Assembly (NCBI GenBank): GCA_027575765.1
Contig: JANBPT010000420.1
Span: 1 to 36,869, forward strand
DNA: 36,869 nucleotides
Reading direction: 5' to 3'
Source of the DNA: Tieghemiomyces parasiticus
Lineage: Eukaryota > Kickxellomycota > Dimargaritomycetes > Dimargaritales > Dimargaritaceae
A model generated the notes under the pieces. It was not told the origin of the DNA and made no database searches. It saw nothing but the letters and a program-made list of their open reading frames with translations. Shown piece after piece: positions 1-11,594 of the stretch. Every line of letters starts with the position of its first letter. Position 1 is the stretch's first letter. The translations under genes were made by a program, and so were the position numbers.

Positions 1-3000
1 TAAGGTTGGGGATTATAGATAGCAAAACCAAGCCATTAATATCAAATGATAATCCAGCCTATGGAATACAGAAACACTGTGATGGTACTTTGACTTGGTG
101 ATTAATATGCAATTTTCAGAAGATTGACAGGCAAGTAAGCCTTTCTTGCTTTTGGATTAGTTTCTCAGAAACTCCCTAACCATGCTTTATATATTACCCT
201 ATTTCAAGGAATTGGGGTGACTACACTTCCTATTTCTGAGGTGCAAAAATCTATTTTGCCACTTGGCTGTTTGTGTATATATGAAAGGCAGATTTGATTT
301 TGAATTAGGAGTTCTGATACAAGGCAGAGGAAAATCACTCACTGGGCTGATAAGTGCAGAAGCTTGGGTTTTAAATAATAAAACTATTTGTTTTACCCAT
401 GTTCTGGTTATTTTGGCTAGGAGCTAATTACTAATGATTCTGTGTGGTTATCCTGACCCTGGTTGGTCATGTTTCACTGAAGTTCAATTGAAAGTACGTA
501 AAAAATAAGATAAAGCTCATGATAAGGAAAAATTTTGCTTATATAGCCAGTGCTTGTGTGCTAGGGGTTGTTTAAATGGTTAGCTTGGTCATAATGGGTG
601 TAATGTGGAAGGGTGGTTCCTGGTCTAGTGTGTGATCTTGTCCTGGTGGTGAAGGATTGGGCATCACTGGTTTGGGCACCAATACTCTGCAATAAAGCAT
701 ATAAAATATAAATACTTTTAGGACTAAGAACTAGGCTTTCATGGTGCATTAGGCCTATGATTGGTGCAATATCTGCTGGTGCTGTGGGATTAAAATGATA
801 ACAGTTTCCCATGTCTTTCATTTACATTCTGGGGTTTCTTTGGTAATGTAGGCAGCCTTATATTGTTGGAATAACGTCCCTGTGTTGATATTAGGCCCAA
901 GTCTAATACCATAACCAAAAGGCTATTCTACTATCACGGAATTTATGGTTCTGAAATAGTAGACTTGGACTTTACCTTGGGATAATCTAATGTGGTGGTG
1001 TTAGTTCCTGTGTGGCATTGCGGTGGCTTTCAGGGTTCTGCAGAGAGTTGGCATTTGGATACCAACAGTATTATTATTTGGAATGGTGTATTTAAGCCAC
1101 CATGCATTTGATTGCTGTTGGGAGGTGAGATGCCCAAGTGCTGGGGTTAATTGAATCAAATATTATCAACATGATAGAATGTTGTGGAGATGGTTATTGA
1201 GTTTGGATGGGCTTCCTTACTGGTGCCTATGGGGCGTGGGCAAGAGGTTGTAGTTTAATGGGAGGTAGGTATAAGGGTAGAACATGAAATGAGGTTTCAT
1301 AGCTTCATGTGAGTCATAACTAAAGGATGGCACATTACAGGGCAAATATCCAATGTGTGAAGAAGGGGAGGCTACCAGAGAACAATTGGTAGTTAAGTGT
1401 AGACTTGGCTACTGGGCTAGAAGAGTGTCTGATGAGGGTATGGCAGGTGAGATGCAGGAATTGGGTGGTTGTGGTGGTTCTGAGTACACCACTTCCATTG
1501 GCTAGTATGTTCATCTAAGTTGGGTAGCATTGTGAGTTAAGGTTGATGCATGTGGGTTGTTGGTCCAAGCTGAGGTAAACTCAGAACTCTAGGCTAACTT
1601 GCAAGGGAGGGGGGGCAGTACTTGCTACACCAAGGTTAAACCATAACCTAGATCAGTCAATACTCCCTCAAAACAGAGGCCTTAAGAGTCTCAGTAGACT
1701 AAGGGTATTGTCAAATGGCCATTTTCACCTGCTGTATTTAGTTTTGCTGTGCGAGATCTCTGTATACTTATAGGGTGATAACCAAGGCTTTTACATGAGA
1801 TTGATGGAGTTGGGATTATCCAGAGTCTTTATTAGGTTTGGATCAATATACAGGTTGGAAATGTGAGCCAAAAAATGGCATTGCAAGTGCAAGACACATT
1901 AAGTGACCAAAAGGTAACTGGGTCAAAAGTACATGAGAAGATGACATGGGTGGAAAGGTGAGTACTGAAGGCAATTGTAGGTAAGGATGGTGGGACAACG
2001 TAAGGGCTGCCATTCCTGAGGATAGCTAGTGACACTGTTAACCACCTTAAGAGAGATCTAGAATAAATACAGGCATGGGTTCACTAGCAGCAGGTTGTCA
2101 TTGTGGAATGGGCAATTGTGAGGGCTCCAGTCAAGTTCTTGCATGCTCAGCGTGGTGTGCCCAAATGGGTCCAGCACCAGCTGGGCAAGTAGGCAGGCAG
2201 GGTGAGTTTATTGGTAAAGAGTAGAAGAGCCACCCAGAGGTGGCGAGTGCTACACACTGTCATTAAAGACAGAAATTAGTTGACAAAATGGAGAGGGAAC
2301 CCTGTGGGAGGGCGGAGGCCTGGGTTGATATAGGATGCTAAGTGGCAAGATTCATGGCCAAGTGTGTATCTCTGGTGATTGCATGCAAGGTTTAGCAGCT
2401 GTTGGCGGACGGTGGCTTGAAATGGCTGCACACTAGTGCATCAGTTTTTCAGCCTTGTTTATAGGCGTCATAGAGGATAGCCCAGCCAATCTGCCTTGGT
2501 CAGAATAAAGGAATGCTAGTTCGTGTACTTGCCATTCTGAGCTCAAATTGAATTGCGATGAGCTTTAATAGTGCGTACTCAACAAAGGAGGGCCAATACA
2601 GTTAAACAAGGGAAAGAAAGCAGATGAGAAAGTGGATGGTATTGAGGTGTACGGGAAGCCTTCAGGACAGTTAAGGTAAAAACATATATGAAACAATACT
2701 AGAGAGAGAAAAAGAGAGAGTTAGGTCGGCATCGTCCCCAGCCCTTCTTCTAAACCTCCTCCCAGAGTAGTCTTTGATATTTGACCTAGTACGCTTGGTG
2801 ACCAGTGGAGCACGGTGGTTGGATCCAGGGGGGCGGTATTAGGGAGGCCGACCCTTTAGGGGCTATCTCCCCAACCCCTCCACCACAACACTTTTACCCA
2901 TATTGAATAACCTTTCCATTCCACCAACCCCTTGTGAGCCCCCTTCCCAATTGCATTTACCATTTTCATGTGAGCATTAAATGTACCATCATGACTCCCC

Positions 3001-3700
3001 CTACCCTGTCCATGCTCTCCACTGTTCACACGTTCGATTGTGTGCTTGACTGCCTCCCAGCCACCTCTACTCGCACTCTTACTTGCCTACTCATTAGTCC
3101 ATCTGTACCCTGCAGACAATACCTGCCCGACCATATGGTTTAGATACTGAAGCTCCTGCTTCAGCGGCTGTGGGGGGGGGATCAAATTTTTCATACGTGC
3201 TTCAGGCTAGTAACTTTACGTACCAGTAAAGTGTAGTGCATCCGTCGTAAGTTGCTCAAACTCTGATAGTAAAATTATCTGCAATTGGATATATTTTTTA
3301 TTGGAAATCGAAAGAGCTACCGTCTCTTAGTAACGTGTCAAATTGCATCAGGGACAATTGGCCATAAACTAGGGGCTGGACAGCGATGTTGTCTACGCCA
3401 CATTGGCTTAGATGTTAACAGCTATGGGAAAGTAGAGGCACTAGATAAAGGTAGGCGTAGGTCTGCTTCGGCATTTCCCAACTAGTCGCGCCCTATTATA
3501 ACCTCTAAAAACATCAGCCTATTCACAATTGTATAATGGATGTGTAATTTCATCACTAGTTGCATGATGTGCTATATTTATAGATGTAAGGGTCCATACA
3601 TGAGACCATGCCAAGCTCTTTTATTGCATCATTAATCATCACTAGCCTGGAAGTTGTAGAGTATAATACATGCAACTGACGTGCCCCCCTCCAACCACCC
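1..3700. other. Gene-free AT-richer region with strong G/T skew
   Basis: I see no convincing gene here. Open frames are short, mostly lack an ATG at a sensible place, and match no family I know. From position 1 to about 2830 the plus strand is rich in G and T and poor in C. From about 2860 to 3130 it becomes C-rich and G-poor. A purine run lies at about 2701-2722 and a G homopolymer at about 3172-3180. The boundary with the GC-richer gene at 3732 is sharp. It may be old repeat DNA or intergenic spacer. Confidence 0.6.
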
Positions 3701-3731
3701 AAAAAATATATACGAATAGTTGGCTTGTACA

Positions 3732-6700
3732 CTATTGAGGCCGGCCAGGCAAGAAGAGACGGGTCATGAGCTGGTGTTGGGTCCGGATCAGCTCGGAAAT
3801 CTGACGGTCCTGGTGGTCCACTTTGACCTGCAGCTGACGACAGACTTCCTCAACCTGGCGCAACTGGACCTGGTACTGGTGCTCATGAGAGTTAATCAAC
3901 CGGCCCACTTTATCCATGGCATTCTGGTGCGCTATTTGAAGAAGGGTAATCTGCTGCTGCATCTGTTCCCAATGCTGGGGCGGGAGCCCTGGGGAGCTAG
4001 CCGTATTAGCTCCAGGGGAAGCCAGAGCGGCGGGGCTTTGTGACCCATGCAGGGGTGACAATTGCGACTGCATGAAGCGGTGCTGCTGCTGCTGCTGCTG
4101 CTGTTGATGCTGGCGTTGTTTTTGCTGTTGTTGATGAATGAATGCCTGATAAATCTGGTGCCCCAAAGGGTAACTGCTCAAAGGACTAGAAGCGGTGGAC
4201 GTAGAGGCTGTCATCATTGGCTGTCCAACAAGCGGCACCGGGCCGGTGGCTAACGATGGTTGTCCAGGGTCATGGGAAACCGGAGTCGAGGCAGCAAGCG
4301 GATGACCGTGTGGCGAGGCGGTTGATTGAGGGGTCGCTTGATATGGCAGTACAGGGACGGCGGAAGGTGCCGCCGTTGCCACTTGGGCAGGATAGAACGT
4401 ACTAGAAGTTGGAAGGTTACCGCTACCACCGTGTCCCTGGGGAGGCATAACAGTAACAGTGAAGGGACCCTGCTGCATCGTCGCTAGTGTCGGGTTCGAG
4501 AGTAGGTTCGCCTGGGAACGCAGGGTCGTGGGGTCTTTAGGCTGGCGATGTTGAGCAACCTTGTGTTGCATGGCCGCCCGGAGGTAGGCCCGCATAGTGG
4601 TTTCAGGAACCGGCCCCGGTGGGAGGTTGGCAGTCAACGTTGCCGCCGAGGTCGATGTACCAGTACTGATGGCGGTGGCAGCAGATGGGTCAGATGGGCT
4701 CCCCGGCTGCCTCGAAACGTTTGGCCAAACAGCCGCATGGGATTCAGCGGCTGCGGCGGCTAAAGCGTCCTTGAATAAGTCAGACACTTGGGCGGATAAA
4801 CTCGAGTGCGATGCGCTGACTGCGGTCGGTTTATCGATGATAGGTGGTTTCCCCATCGTTGGAACTTGACGTACCGGCTGCGGGTTAAAGAGAGCTACCT
4901 GGTCCTTCGGAAGGGCGTGCACTAGGCTAGGGGGTGCAGTCAAAGGGGTGGTGGAAGAGGGCCTTGTCGAGGTTGTAGCTGCCGGGGAGTTCGACTCGAC
5001 GGAAGGAGTGGGAACAGCGCGATCGCTAGGGATGGTTACGCTGGGCGAGGCAGTGTTCAGTTCGGGTATACGACTAGTGATGAGCAGGGTTTCTGACGAA
5101 CAGGAGGGTAGCAATGGGGATGGCGGTAAGGTAACCGGGTGTTGCTGACGAGTCTGAGCAGACGGGCTAGCCAGGGTCCTCGGAACCGGCGGTGAGCTCA
5201 AGACTGCTGGACAGCCGAGGGTGATGTGCGCTGTAGCAGGGGGCAGGACAGACTTGGCTGGAAGGATCAACCCTGGTGGCGCTGCCGATGACGACGATAC
5301 GACAGGGTGGAGATTGGGGCTGGCCTCCTTACCAGAATGTGGCGAACTGCCACCCTTAGCAGGAGCCGTTGGTGTAGAAACCGCAATAAACCGACGAGCC
5401 GTGAAGGCCGCATGTGGGTTAGCCACTGCCTGCTTGTCTTTGTCCGAAGCACCATCGGTCGTAGTGGGAGGAGTGATATTAGCCTGCTTAGAAATCGATA
5501 CGCTTAGGGAGGTGTGCGGCAGAGCTGTGACTACAGCAGCGGCAGGGGAAGGCTGTTGCGAGGGTGGTGGTGGTGATGGCTCCTTTCGGACCGGGATGAT
5601 TTCCTGAGCTTGGGCCGGTTGAGTGGTGAAGGGGTTGACCCTTTTCGCCCCCACGTTCGAGGTCCCTGTGGGATTTATTCCGCAGCCGGGGGTTCCCATT
5701 TTTTTAGCGACTCCAATCGGCGTTTCAGCTCTACTGGGCAGTACCAACGGTGCCGCTGGCTTTGGTGGGACAAGGATGCTAAACGCCGCTGGTGACCGGG
5801 TCGTCACCGAAGCGGTGCAGGACTGCGTCCTGGTGTAGTCGTTATCCGGCGGCGGCAGTGTCAGGGTGGTTGCAACCATCGATGACACCTTGGTCTCGAA
5901 ACGGTCGCTCGCGGTGACAGGGGGCGTATTGTCGTGGGCCGATGCCGCTATCACTGGTGCCGGCCTGTGGAAACGTCGTCCTACCCAGGGCACACTACCG
6001 GTTAGCACCACTTCACCATCATTACCTGCCAGAGGCGACGATAGGTTGGTGGGCGAAGCGGGCGCCGTCGATGCGGTAACCGTCAAGCTTGGGGAAGGTC
6101 GACTAGCCGCGAGCGTTTGTGATGGCTCCATTGTAATTCCATCGGTGCGGTCCGTGCTACTGTTGCGCCTAGTTCGGAGCTTGTCCTGGGTCATAGCGGA
6201 TAGGTTGATGGACTCACGGATATCTATGGCTGGCGATGGTAGCGGCGGTGAGACGGTTGGCGAAGGCGGCGGGTGCAGTGATGGTACCACGTCACCAGTT
6301 ACAGTGGCTGATTGACGCACAACGGGTTGACCGGAAAACGGGCCAGAGCGGTCAGCGATCGGCGGCTCCAGTTTGACGGTCGGATTAGGGGGCCGAGGTG
6401 AAGAGGGAGGCGATGGTGAAGGTTGGCTGTTACCACCAAGGGCCAAGTTCCTCTGTGGCTGGCCGCCTGATGGGGCAGGGGGTTTCGACCGCTGGATGGC
6501 CGCCCCTGCCGCATGGCGATCTAAAGAGGTAGAGGTGCGTTTTGGTGATGGTGCCCTGCGGGCAGGTGAGGCTGTGCGCTTGCGTGACAAGTTGGTGCGG
6601 GTCGGTGACGATGGTGACAGAGTGGCTATACCCGCACGATGCCGCGCAGCCGCACCAGCAATACCGATACCCAGTTTAGCGGGCCGATCGCCATCAACAA

Positions 6701-7763
6701 CAGCTCTAGGCGGAGAGCGATCTCTGGGGGAGGGCCGCAAGGCTGAGTTCGGATGGCGGACGGTGGGGTACACGGGTATTGGGCGACTAGGCCGCCGAGG
6801 AGGGTCCCGCGGGTCTTGGGGCGGAGTGGGTAACTGTGAGCTCGGCCGGGCAGCGGTATTTATCTCACCCTCCTCTTCACTCATTTCCTGCATCCGCGTG
6901 GCACTGGAGCTGACCGTGACCTTCGGTGAGCTCGCCAGTCGGCTCAGGGCCAGGTCCTTTGATCCTATCGGTTCAGGAGAGGACGTGGCCGTGTTCGGGG
7001 TGGAAGGGTGGTGAGTCCGCGTTTCGATGTGTCGGGAGGCGGAGTTGCCGATGCGCCAAATGCAGCCGTGGGAGGTACGGGTGAAGTTGTGCTTGGGCCG
7101 GGTGAGGTGGAGGCGGTACACGCGGGCAAACTCCGGCTGGAGTAGGTCGATGATGGTCTGTGGCACGAAGAGGGCCGTGGTGCGAAGCCGTGCTGGCTCT
7201 AGTAGAAGAAATACCGAGCCGCGGGTGACGTGGGGAAGCCCGGGCTGCTCGTCTGTCTTGAGAAGCTCGATGAACCACTGACGGCCTAGCTGCAGCCAGC
7301 GGAAGTCGGCTGGATTGTAGGAAGCAGCCTCTGGGTGAGCACCCAAGGCGATGAGGCGTGTCAGTTCCTCACGTAGTTCGGGGTCCGTGATCAGTGGGGA
7401 TCGTTCAAGGTACCGCTGATAAAGCACATGGGCCGGTACGTCGGGCTGGACCGGCAGTACTTTTACCTCCTGGTAGAAGAGAAGTTCGAGATGTTTTCGC
7501 CGCTCCAGTTCAGCGTCTTGGTTGGTAGCCGAGGTCTATCGTCGTCAACCAGGTGAGGGAGAGAGTCGGAAAAGGTGCACAGTATACAATGGGCGGGCGG
7601 TTCGGAAGAGTTAGTGGACCTAAGGGACACTTAAGGCGACAGGCCAGTTGAGAGGTGTCACCTCATGGCAACGGAGGCCACATGTGGGCCGGCGGGTTAG
7701 TGCGACCTGGATGTCAAGGTAACCTCTAATGGGTGAACACGGGACGTGGGGGGTTTTTCCCAT
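3732..7763 (-). CDS. Large Q/S/P-rich, probably nuclear protein with C-terminal coiled coil
   Basis: I do not recognise the family. The main exon (7535-3732) encodes 1267 residues. Its first 150 or so are ordinary folded-type sequence with WLQLGRQWF and IWRIGNS patches. Next comes a run of about 900 residues rich in Ser, Pro, Thr and Ala, with an acidic SEEEGE patch and a basic KRTASPARRAPSPKRTS stretch that looks like a nuclear localisation signal. Near the C terminus is a glutamine run encoded by CAG/CAA repeats, followed by an amphipathic Q/E/R-rich segment that should form a coiled coil. This layout is common in transcription co-regulators and chromatin-associated scaffolds, but that role is inference. 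The exon has no ATG near its 5' end, so a first exon is needed. A phase-compatible candidate is 7763-7662, starting at ATG and ending at GAG|GTGACA. It is joined across a 126-nt intron (CTAAC branch-like site, GATAG acceptor) to 7535, giving 1301 aa. The main exon is solid; the first exon is tentative. Confidence 0.75.
4081..4135 (-). repeat. CAG/CAA trinucleotide tract coding for glutamine
   Basis: On the plus strand this is a run of tgc/tgt triplets. On the minus strand it is a (CAG)n/(CAA)n tract inside the large Q-rich gene, encoding eight consecutive glutamines plus flanking Q/H/R residues. Such tracts often vary in length between isolates. Confidence 0.85.
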
Positions 7764-8959
7764 CGCACTACTCAGTCTACAGGTTTAAAGCCCCGACTTG
7801 GTCCCCTGGGGGTGATCCAGCCTTCGGCTTTGTGCCCAGTTGCATTGGTCAATCTTGCTGCATTTTTTTTGTACATGCCTGAAGGGGCCAGCTGTACCGT
7901 AGTCACTAGCGTATAGCGTCATGGCTACGGGTCTGGCCATTGGAAAAGTGCCGTCCGCCCTGAATCCCAGCAGGAACGACTGCACGTGGGTCTTTCCAGG
8001 GGATCCGTTGACATGGCCGCAGATATCCCCGTAATTCTGGTGGGGGGCTGCAAAGACCGGTGATCCGTCGAATGGAAATGGCCATGGGAGGCTCAAGCGT
8101 TTGGCTCGAAGCCCCCATGGTCATGCTTAGGTAGACCATACGCGAGCTTGATACATCACAGCCCTTCATAGAGAGCGGATGGTACACAACATGGGCTTTG
8201 CCAAGGGGACAGTGGCACGGCTGGTAAAGGAACGCCGCCCAAGGAGGAACGGCCTTTTCTATCGCGGCTTAGATTCCTCGGCCAGTGTCCAGCGAGCAGA
8301 GGATATGTATATGGGAGGGGGGTAAAAACTCCTAACTTACTCTCTCCGAACCGGGACTATTCGGGTGCTCCGCAAGCACCGCGGTCTTCGACGTGGCGTA
8401 GTCCACATATAGGTAACAAAGGTGACGCAAGACATGCGGCGTCTCAATGTTTCCCCGTTCGTTAGTCACCATGGCGGAGTCAAGGTGCCGTCGCGGGTCG
8501 TGTAAAAAAAGGGTGCCAAGGAGGCGGGGCCGGTATTGTGGTCAAAGTCAAATTTCGACGGCCGGGCAATCAGCGAGCGGGTGGGTGTCGTCAGGCATCC
8601 CAAGGCGCAGGGTAAGCGCAACGCAGGTTGGGCTGCGCCAAACAGTCCGTTGGACGCGCGCCGTACAATGCCTTGGTTGAAAGAGGGCAGCTTTGTGGGG
8701 ATTAGTAACAATGCCACCGCAGTAGTGGATAATCCACGGTTGTCCAATAGCTATCACGTCACCAAAAGGCAATGAAGGGTAAAATATAGGGAATGTAAAC
8801 CAGCCAAGTAAGAATGTGAGGAAAAAGGTAAGTGTATAAATACACTGGCCAAATGGGTCTGCGTTCCGAAAGAAGTGGAGGGGAAGAAGGGGCGAGCTAC
8901 ATAGCAAAAACCCCGCCAATGTGAAGGGGTTTTTTTTCGGCCATTGTCAACGCGACGTG
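7764..8959. other. Intergenic stretch without a supported gene
   Basis: Several overlapping short frames run on both strands and none is clearly favoured. The most protein-like is on the minus strand from about 8120 down to 7785. It stays open in the same frame into the tentative first exon of the Q-rich gene except for one TAA at about 7785. It has no ATG at its start. I record it as a possible upstream exon or relic only. Confidence 0.4.
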
Positions 8960-9802
8960 TCAACGTGCTTGACTCTCTCTCATTGGGGAGTGAACAGCCT
9001 CCACTCTGAAGCCCGGGAGGGGGAGGAGAGGTGGCGGAGGGTTAAGCTTGAGAGGATGCCAAAACTTTTCTATTGCAAGAAAACTCCGGTGTGACGCAAA
9101 CTTGGGCTGATGGTGATGCTGAAGATGAAGGTGGAAGGTTGGTAGGCGGCGTGAGTGATTCAATAATCCATCCCCCCCAAAGGCTAGGCATGGACAGACA
9201 AAGAAGCTGGCCGTGACGATCGCACGTTCCGCTGGCAGATGAATGATGGAGCAAGCTGCTTCAATGAGGATGCCAGTGATTAACATACGGGCGGGCAATG
9301 GTGGTGGCGGCGCTAGACACGGAGCCGCCACCTTGGACTGGGGGAGGCTTGCCTTGCCTTAAGGTATGGCATTTTTCATAGAAGATGGGTTGACAGGCAA
9401 GGCGATGGGCTTGGATTGGTGGATTGAGAAGGTTGGATGGGGAGGGATGGAAACCGTGGTGTTGAATGATACGTACGGCGTGCAGTGCCCGCAGGCGACG
9501 GGTAGACCACAAATTTCTTGGGCTATGAACCGACTAGCGACAACAGTGGCCTAGCCGACCCCACTGAACGGCCCTTCGCCGTACCGATGAGGAGACAGCG
9601 TGAGCCGCAACGTCGTGTAGGTTGTGAACTGCCACTCGAACCCCGCCACTGGTACTTTAAACCCCATGCATAACAGTTCCACATTCTTCCCCATCCCTAA
9701 GAACCCGCCGACTCCAGTCCATAACTCCAGGAGCCCGGTCTCCTCCATACCGCTCCGGGATGGAACTATTAATAGAGTAGCTACGGCCAGGGCTAGGGCC
9801 AT
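8960..9802 (-). pseudogene. Possible interrupted secreted-type frame
   Basis: From the ATG at 9802 one frame runs for 281 codons to TGA at 8960. It is crossed by TAG (about 9551-9553) and TAA (9359-9361). It opens with a signal-peptide-like segment (MALALAVATLLIVPSRS). The middle part has a Cys-containing patch (ICGLPVACGHC). A TTTAAGTTTAAAT box lies about 40 bp upstream. The last third is Pro/His/Leu-rich and looks less like protein. I know no homologue. It could be a decayed secreted-protein gene, an 83-aa ORF with chance openness downstream, or pure chance. Confidence 0.25.
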
Positions 9803-9811
9803 ATCAATCAC

Positions 9812-10155
9812 ATTGACTCACATCGGCCAGTGCCGATTTAAACTTAAACGAAGGGGCGGGGTATGTCAACAAGTGTGTCAAGGTGAAGCTGATGACAGCA
9901 GCACTGCTGGCTTGCGGCCCGTCTTTCGGCCCACTTTGCGACTAGACACATATGTGCTCAACCCCACAGTCCAACTTTCCTAGTACTCTACTCTGCCATG
10001 AAATCCATGGTGCAACTACTTGAGCTATCGTCTAACCTCAACGACTGGCAAGAGCATCGCCTCAATGGTCACTGTCGTATACTGTAGCCCTACATTTCTT
10101 CAAAACCAAGCCTTAGCTCATCAAACCCCCTGCTGAAGGGCTTTTTACAAGGTAC
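9812..10155. other. Spacer, no gene seen
   Basis: It contains a short plus-strand frame that opposes the 8960-9802 frame, and no motif I can support. It ends at the LTR palindrome. Confidence 0.5.
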
Positions 10156-10945
10156 TATAATGGGGTGCGTAGCCCGAGAGGGGGAGCAACTAGAGGAAAC
10201 ACCAAGGGAGGGTCGCCGGCAAGCAGGCCGAGTAGAACAAAAGGAACAGTTTTTATTACACACTAAACGACTCTACACTTATGGACGATTCGTCGTCTTT
10301 AAATAAGTGTAGTTCAAGTGATGATGCGAAACCGTTTGGTGTAGCCTGAGGCACTTGGTTCCGGGGACTTTCCTCCCTGAGGAGGAGGGCCCAAAATCGA
10401 GTCGAGTTCGCTTCCGAAATAGGAAGGCCGCCGTCTTCATATTTCCCAAAGGGTGGGAATCATCCGTGATGGAAGTTGGAGGATTCTATCAGAAAGACAG
10501 ATTCTTGATGGGAGGCGGCTTTCGTAGACAAGGAGGTGATCTTGTAACCAAGGTGGCCCCTAAGAGGCCTTCCTTTCCAAGAAGACCGCCTCTCTTTAGG
10601 TCCGACCTTCCTGATGGAAAATGGACGCCTCCACAATCAATCAGGCGCCTTCCATTAAAACTAAGAAGGAGGCGGCCTTCAGATTTGAGAAGGAAACTTG
10701 ACCTGATTTGGCGACCTCACTTTTTATAATTGAGGTCGTTAATTGCAGCGCCTAAGATACACCAAACGGTTTCACGTCATCACCTTAACCACCCATATTT
10801 AAAGGCGGCAAACCAGCCATAACCGCCTATTTCATCAAGTGTGTAATAAATGTCTGTATTAACTTTCTAACTGGCCTGCTCGCCTGCGACCCTCCCTCGG
10901 TCTTTACTAGTTGCCCTCTCCCCTCGGGACACACACCCCGTCACA
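10156..10945. mobile_element. Head-to-head pair of LTRs forming a 790-bp imperfect palindrome
   Basis: The outer 190 bp or so on each side are clear inverted copies: ggggtgcgtagcccgag on the left matches cccctcgggacacacacccc on the right. Similarity continues inward with lower identity to a centre near 10542. The right half (10543-10945) starts TGTAACC and ends GTCACA. It has a TATA-like TATTTAAAGG and a downstream AATAAA, as expected of an LTR in plus orientation. The left half (10156-10542) is the same LTR in minus orientation, lacking its terminal GGTTACA. The related solo copies at 25974 and 28068 confirm the unit length of about 400 bp. A long spanning plus-strand ORF (10355-10729) is a by-product of the repeat. 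I see no clear target-site duplication. Confidence 0.75.
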
Positions 10946-11594
10946 ATCATTCGCCTGTAATCATGATTAATTCCCAAAGACGAGTTGATGCTGTCTAGAT
11001 AGCAAAGATAAAATGGCTCCGGCTAATCCCGACCACAGACATGGTATCAGACTGAGACGCTTATAGATCATAGAGCCGGTCTTAGAATCCGCAGACCTTG
11101 GCCGTGGGATATATATATCATCCGACAAGGGTACATCCCAGAGGGTGTTGCACGTTGAATGTAGAGGCGAAGCCGCCGGCCTTCCCAGGGCCTGGCGTCC
11201 ATGTTCCTGCAGAGCCGTAGGTCTGCCCTCCCAATCGGCTACTCATGGTTAGGCTGTCGTCTCGGGGAAGCCGGATACTAATATCTCCCCGGTAACAAGA
11301 GTAAAAAAGATGCTCAACAACGGATGATATCTACCATCGTCTGTAGGTGTCTAGCATTTATTCGGAAGTTAAAGATACGACAACGACGCTATTCGTAACT
11401 TCGTTCTTCAACTAGAGCGACAGATATTGCCGTTCACGGTGTCTGACGGCCACCTATACCTAACGGAATAAGGTTCCTGGTTTCCCAAACCTATTATCTT
11501 CGAAACCTACAAGGATACCGACAAATGGGTGGGGGGCCCGGCTAGATTGAGGGGTGGGGAGGGGTCTGCATAAGCTGGGAGCAGGGGCCAGGTC
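10946..11594. other. Intergenic spacer
   Basis: There is no ORF of interest and no motif I can support. It holds the 3' flank of the DNAJC11-like gene and a small G-rich patch at about 11528-11537. Confidence 0.5.

Noticed and set aside
6373..7014. 213-codon plus-strand frame
   Set aside because: It is the opposite strand of the Pro/Ser/Arg-rich coding region of the large minus-strand gene, and its Gly/Arg-rich translation is typical of a shadow frame.
10355..10729. 124-codon plus-strand frame
   Set aside because: It lies wholly inside the head-to-head LTR palindrome; its Arg/Pro-rich translation is explained by the repeat.
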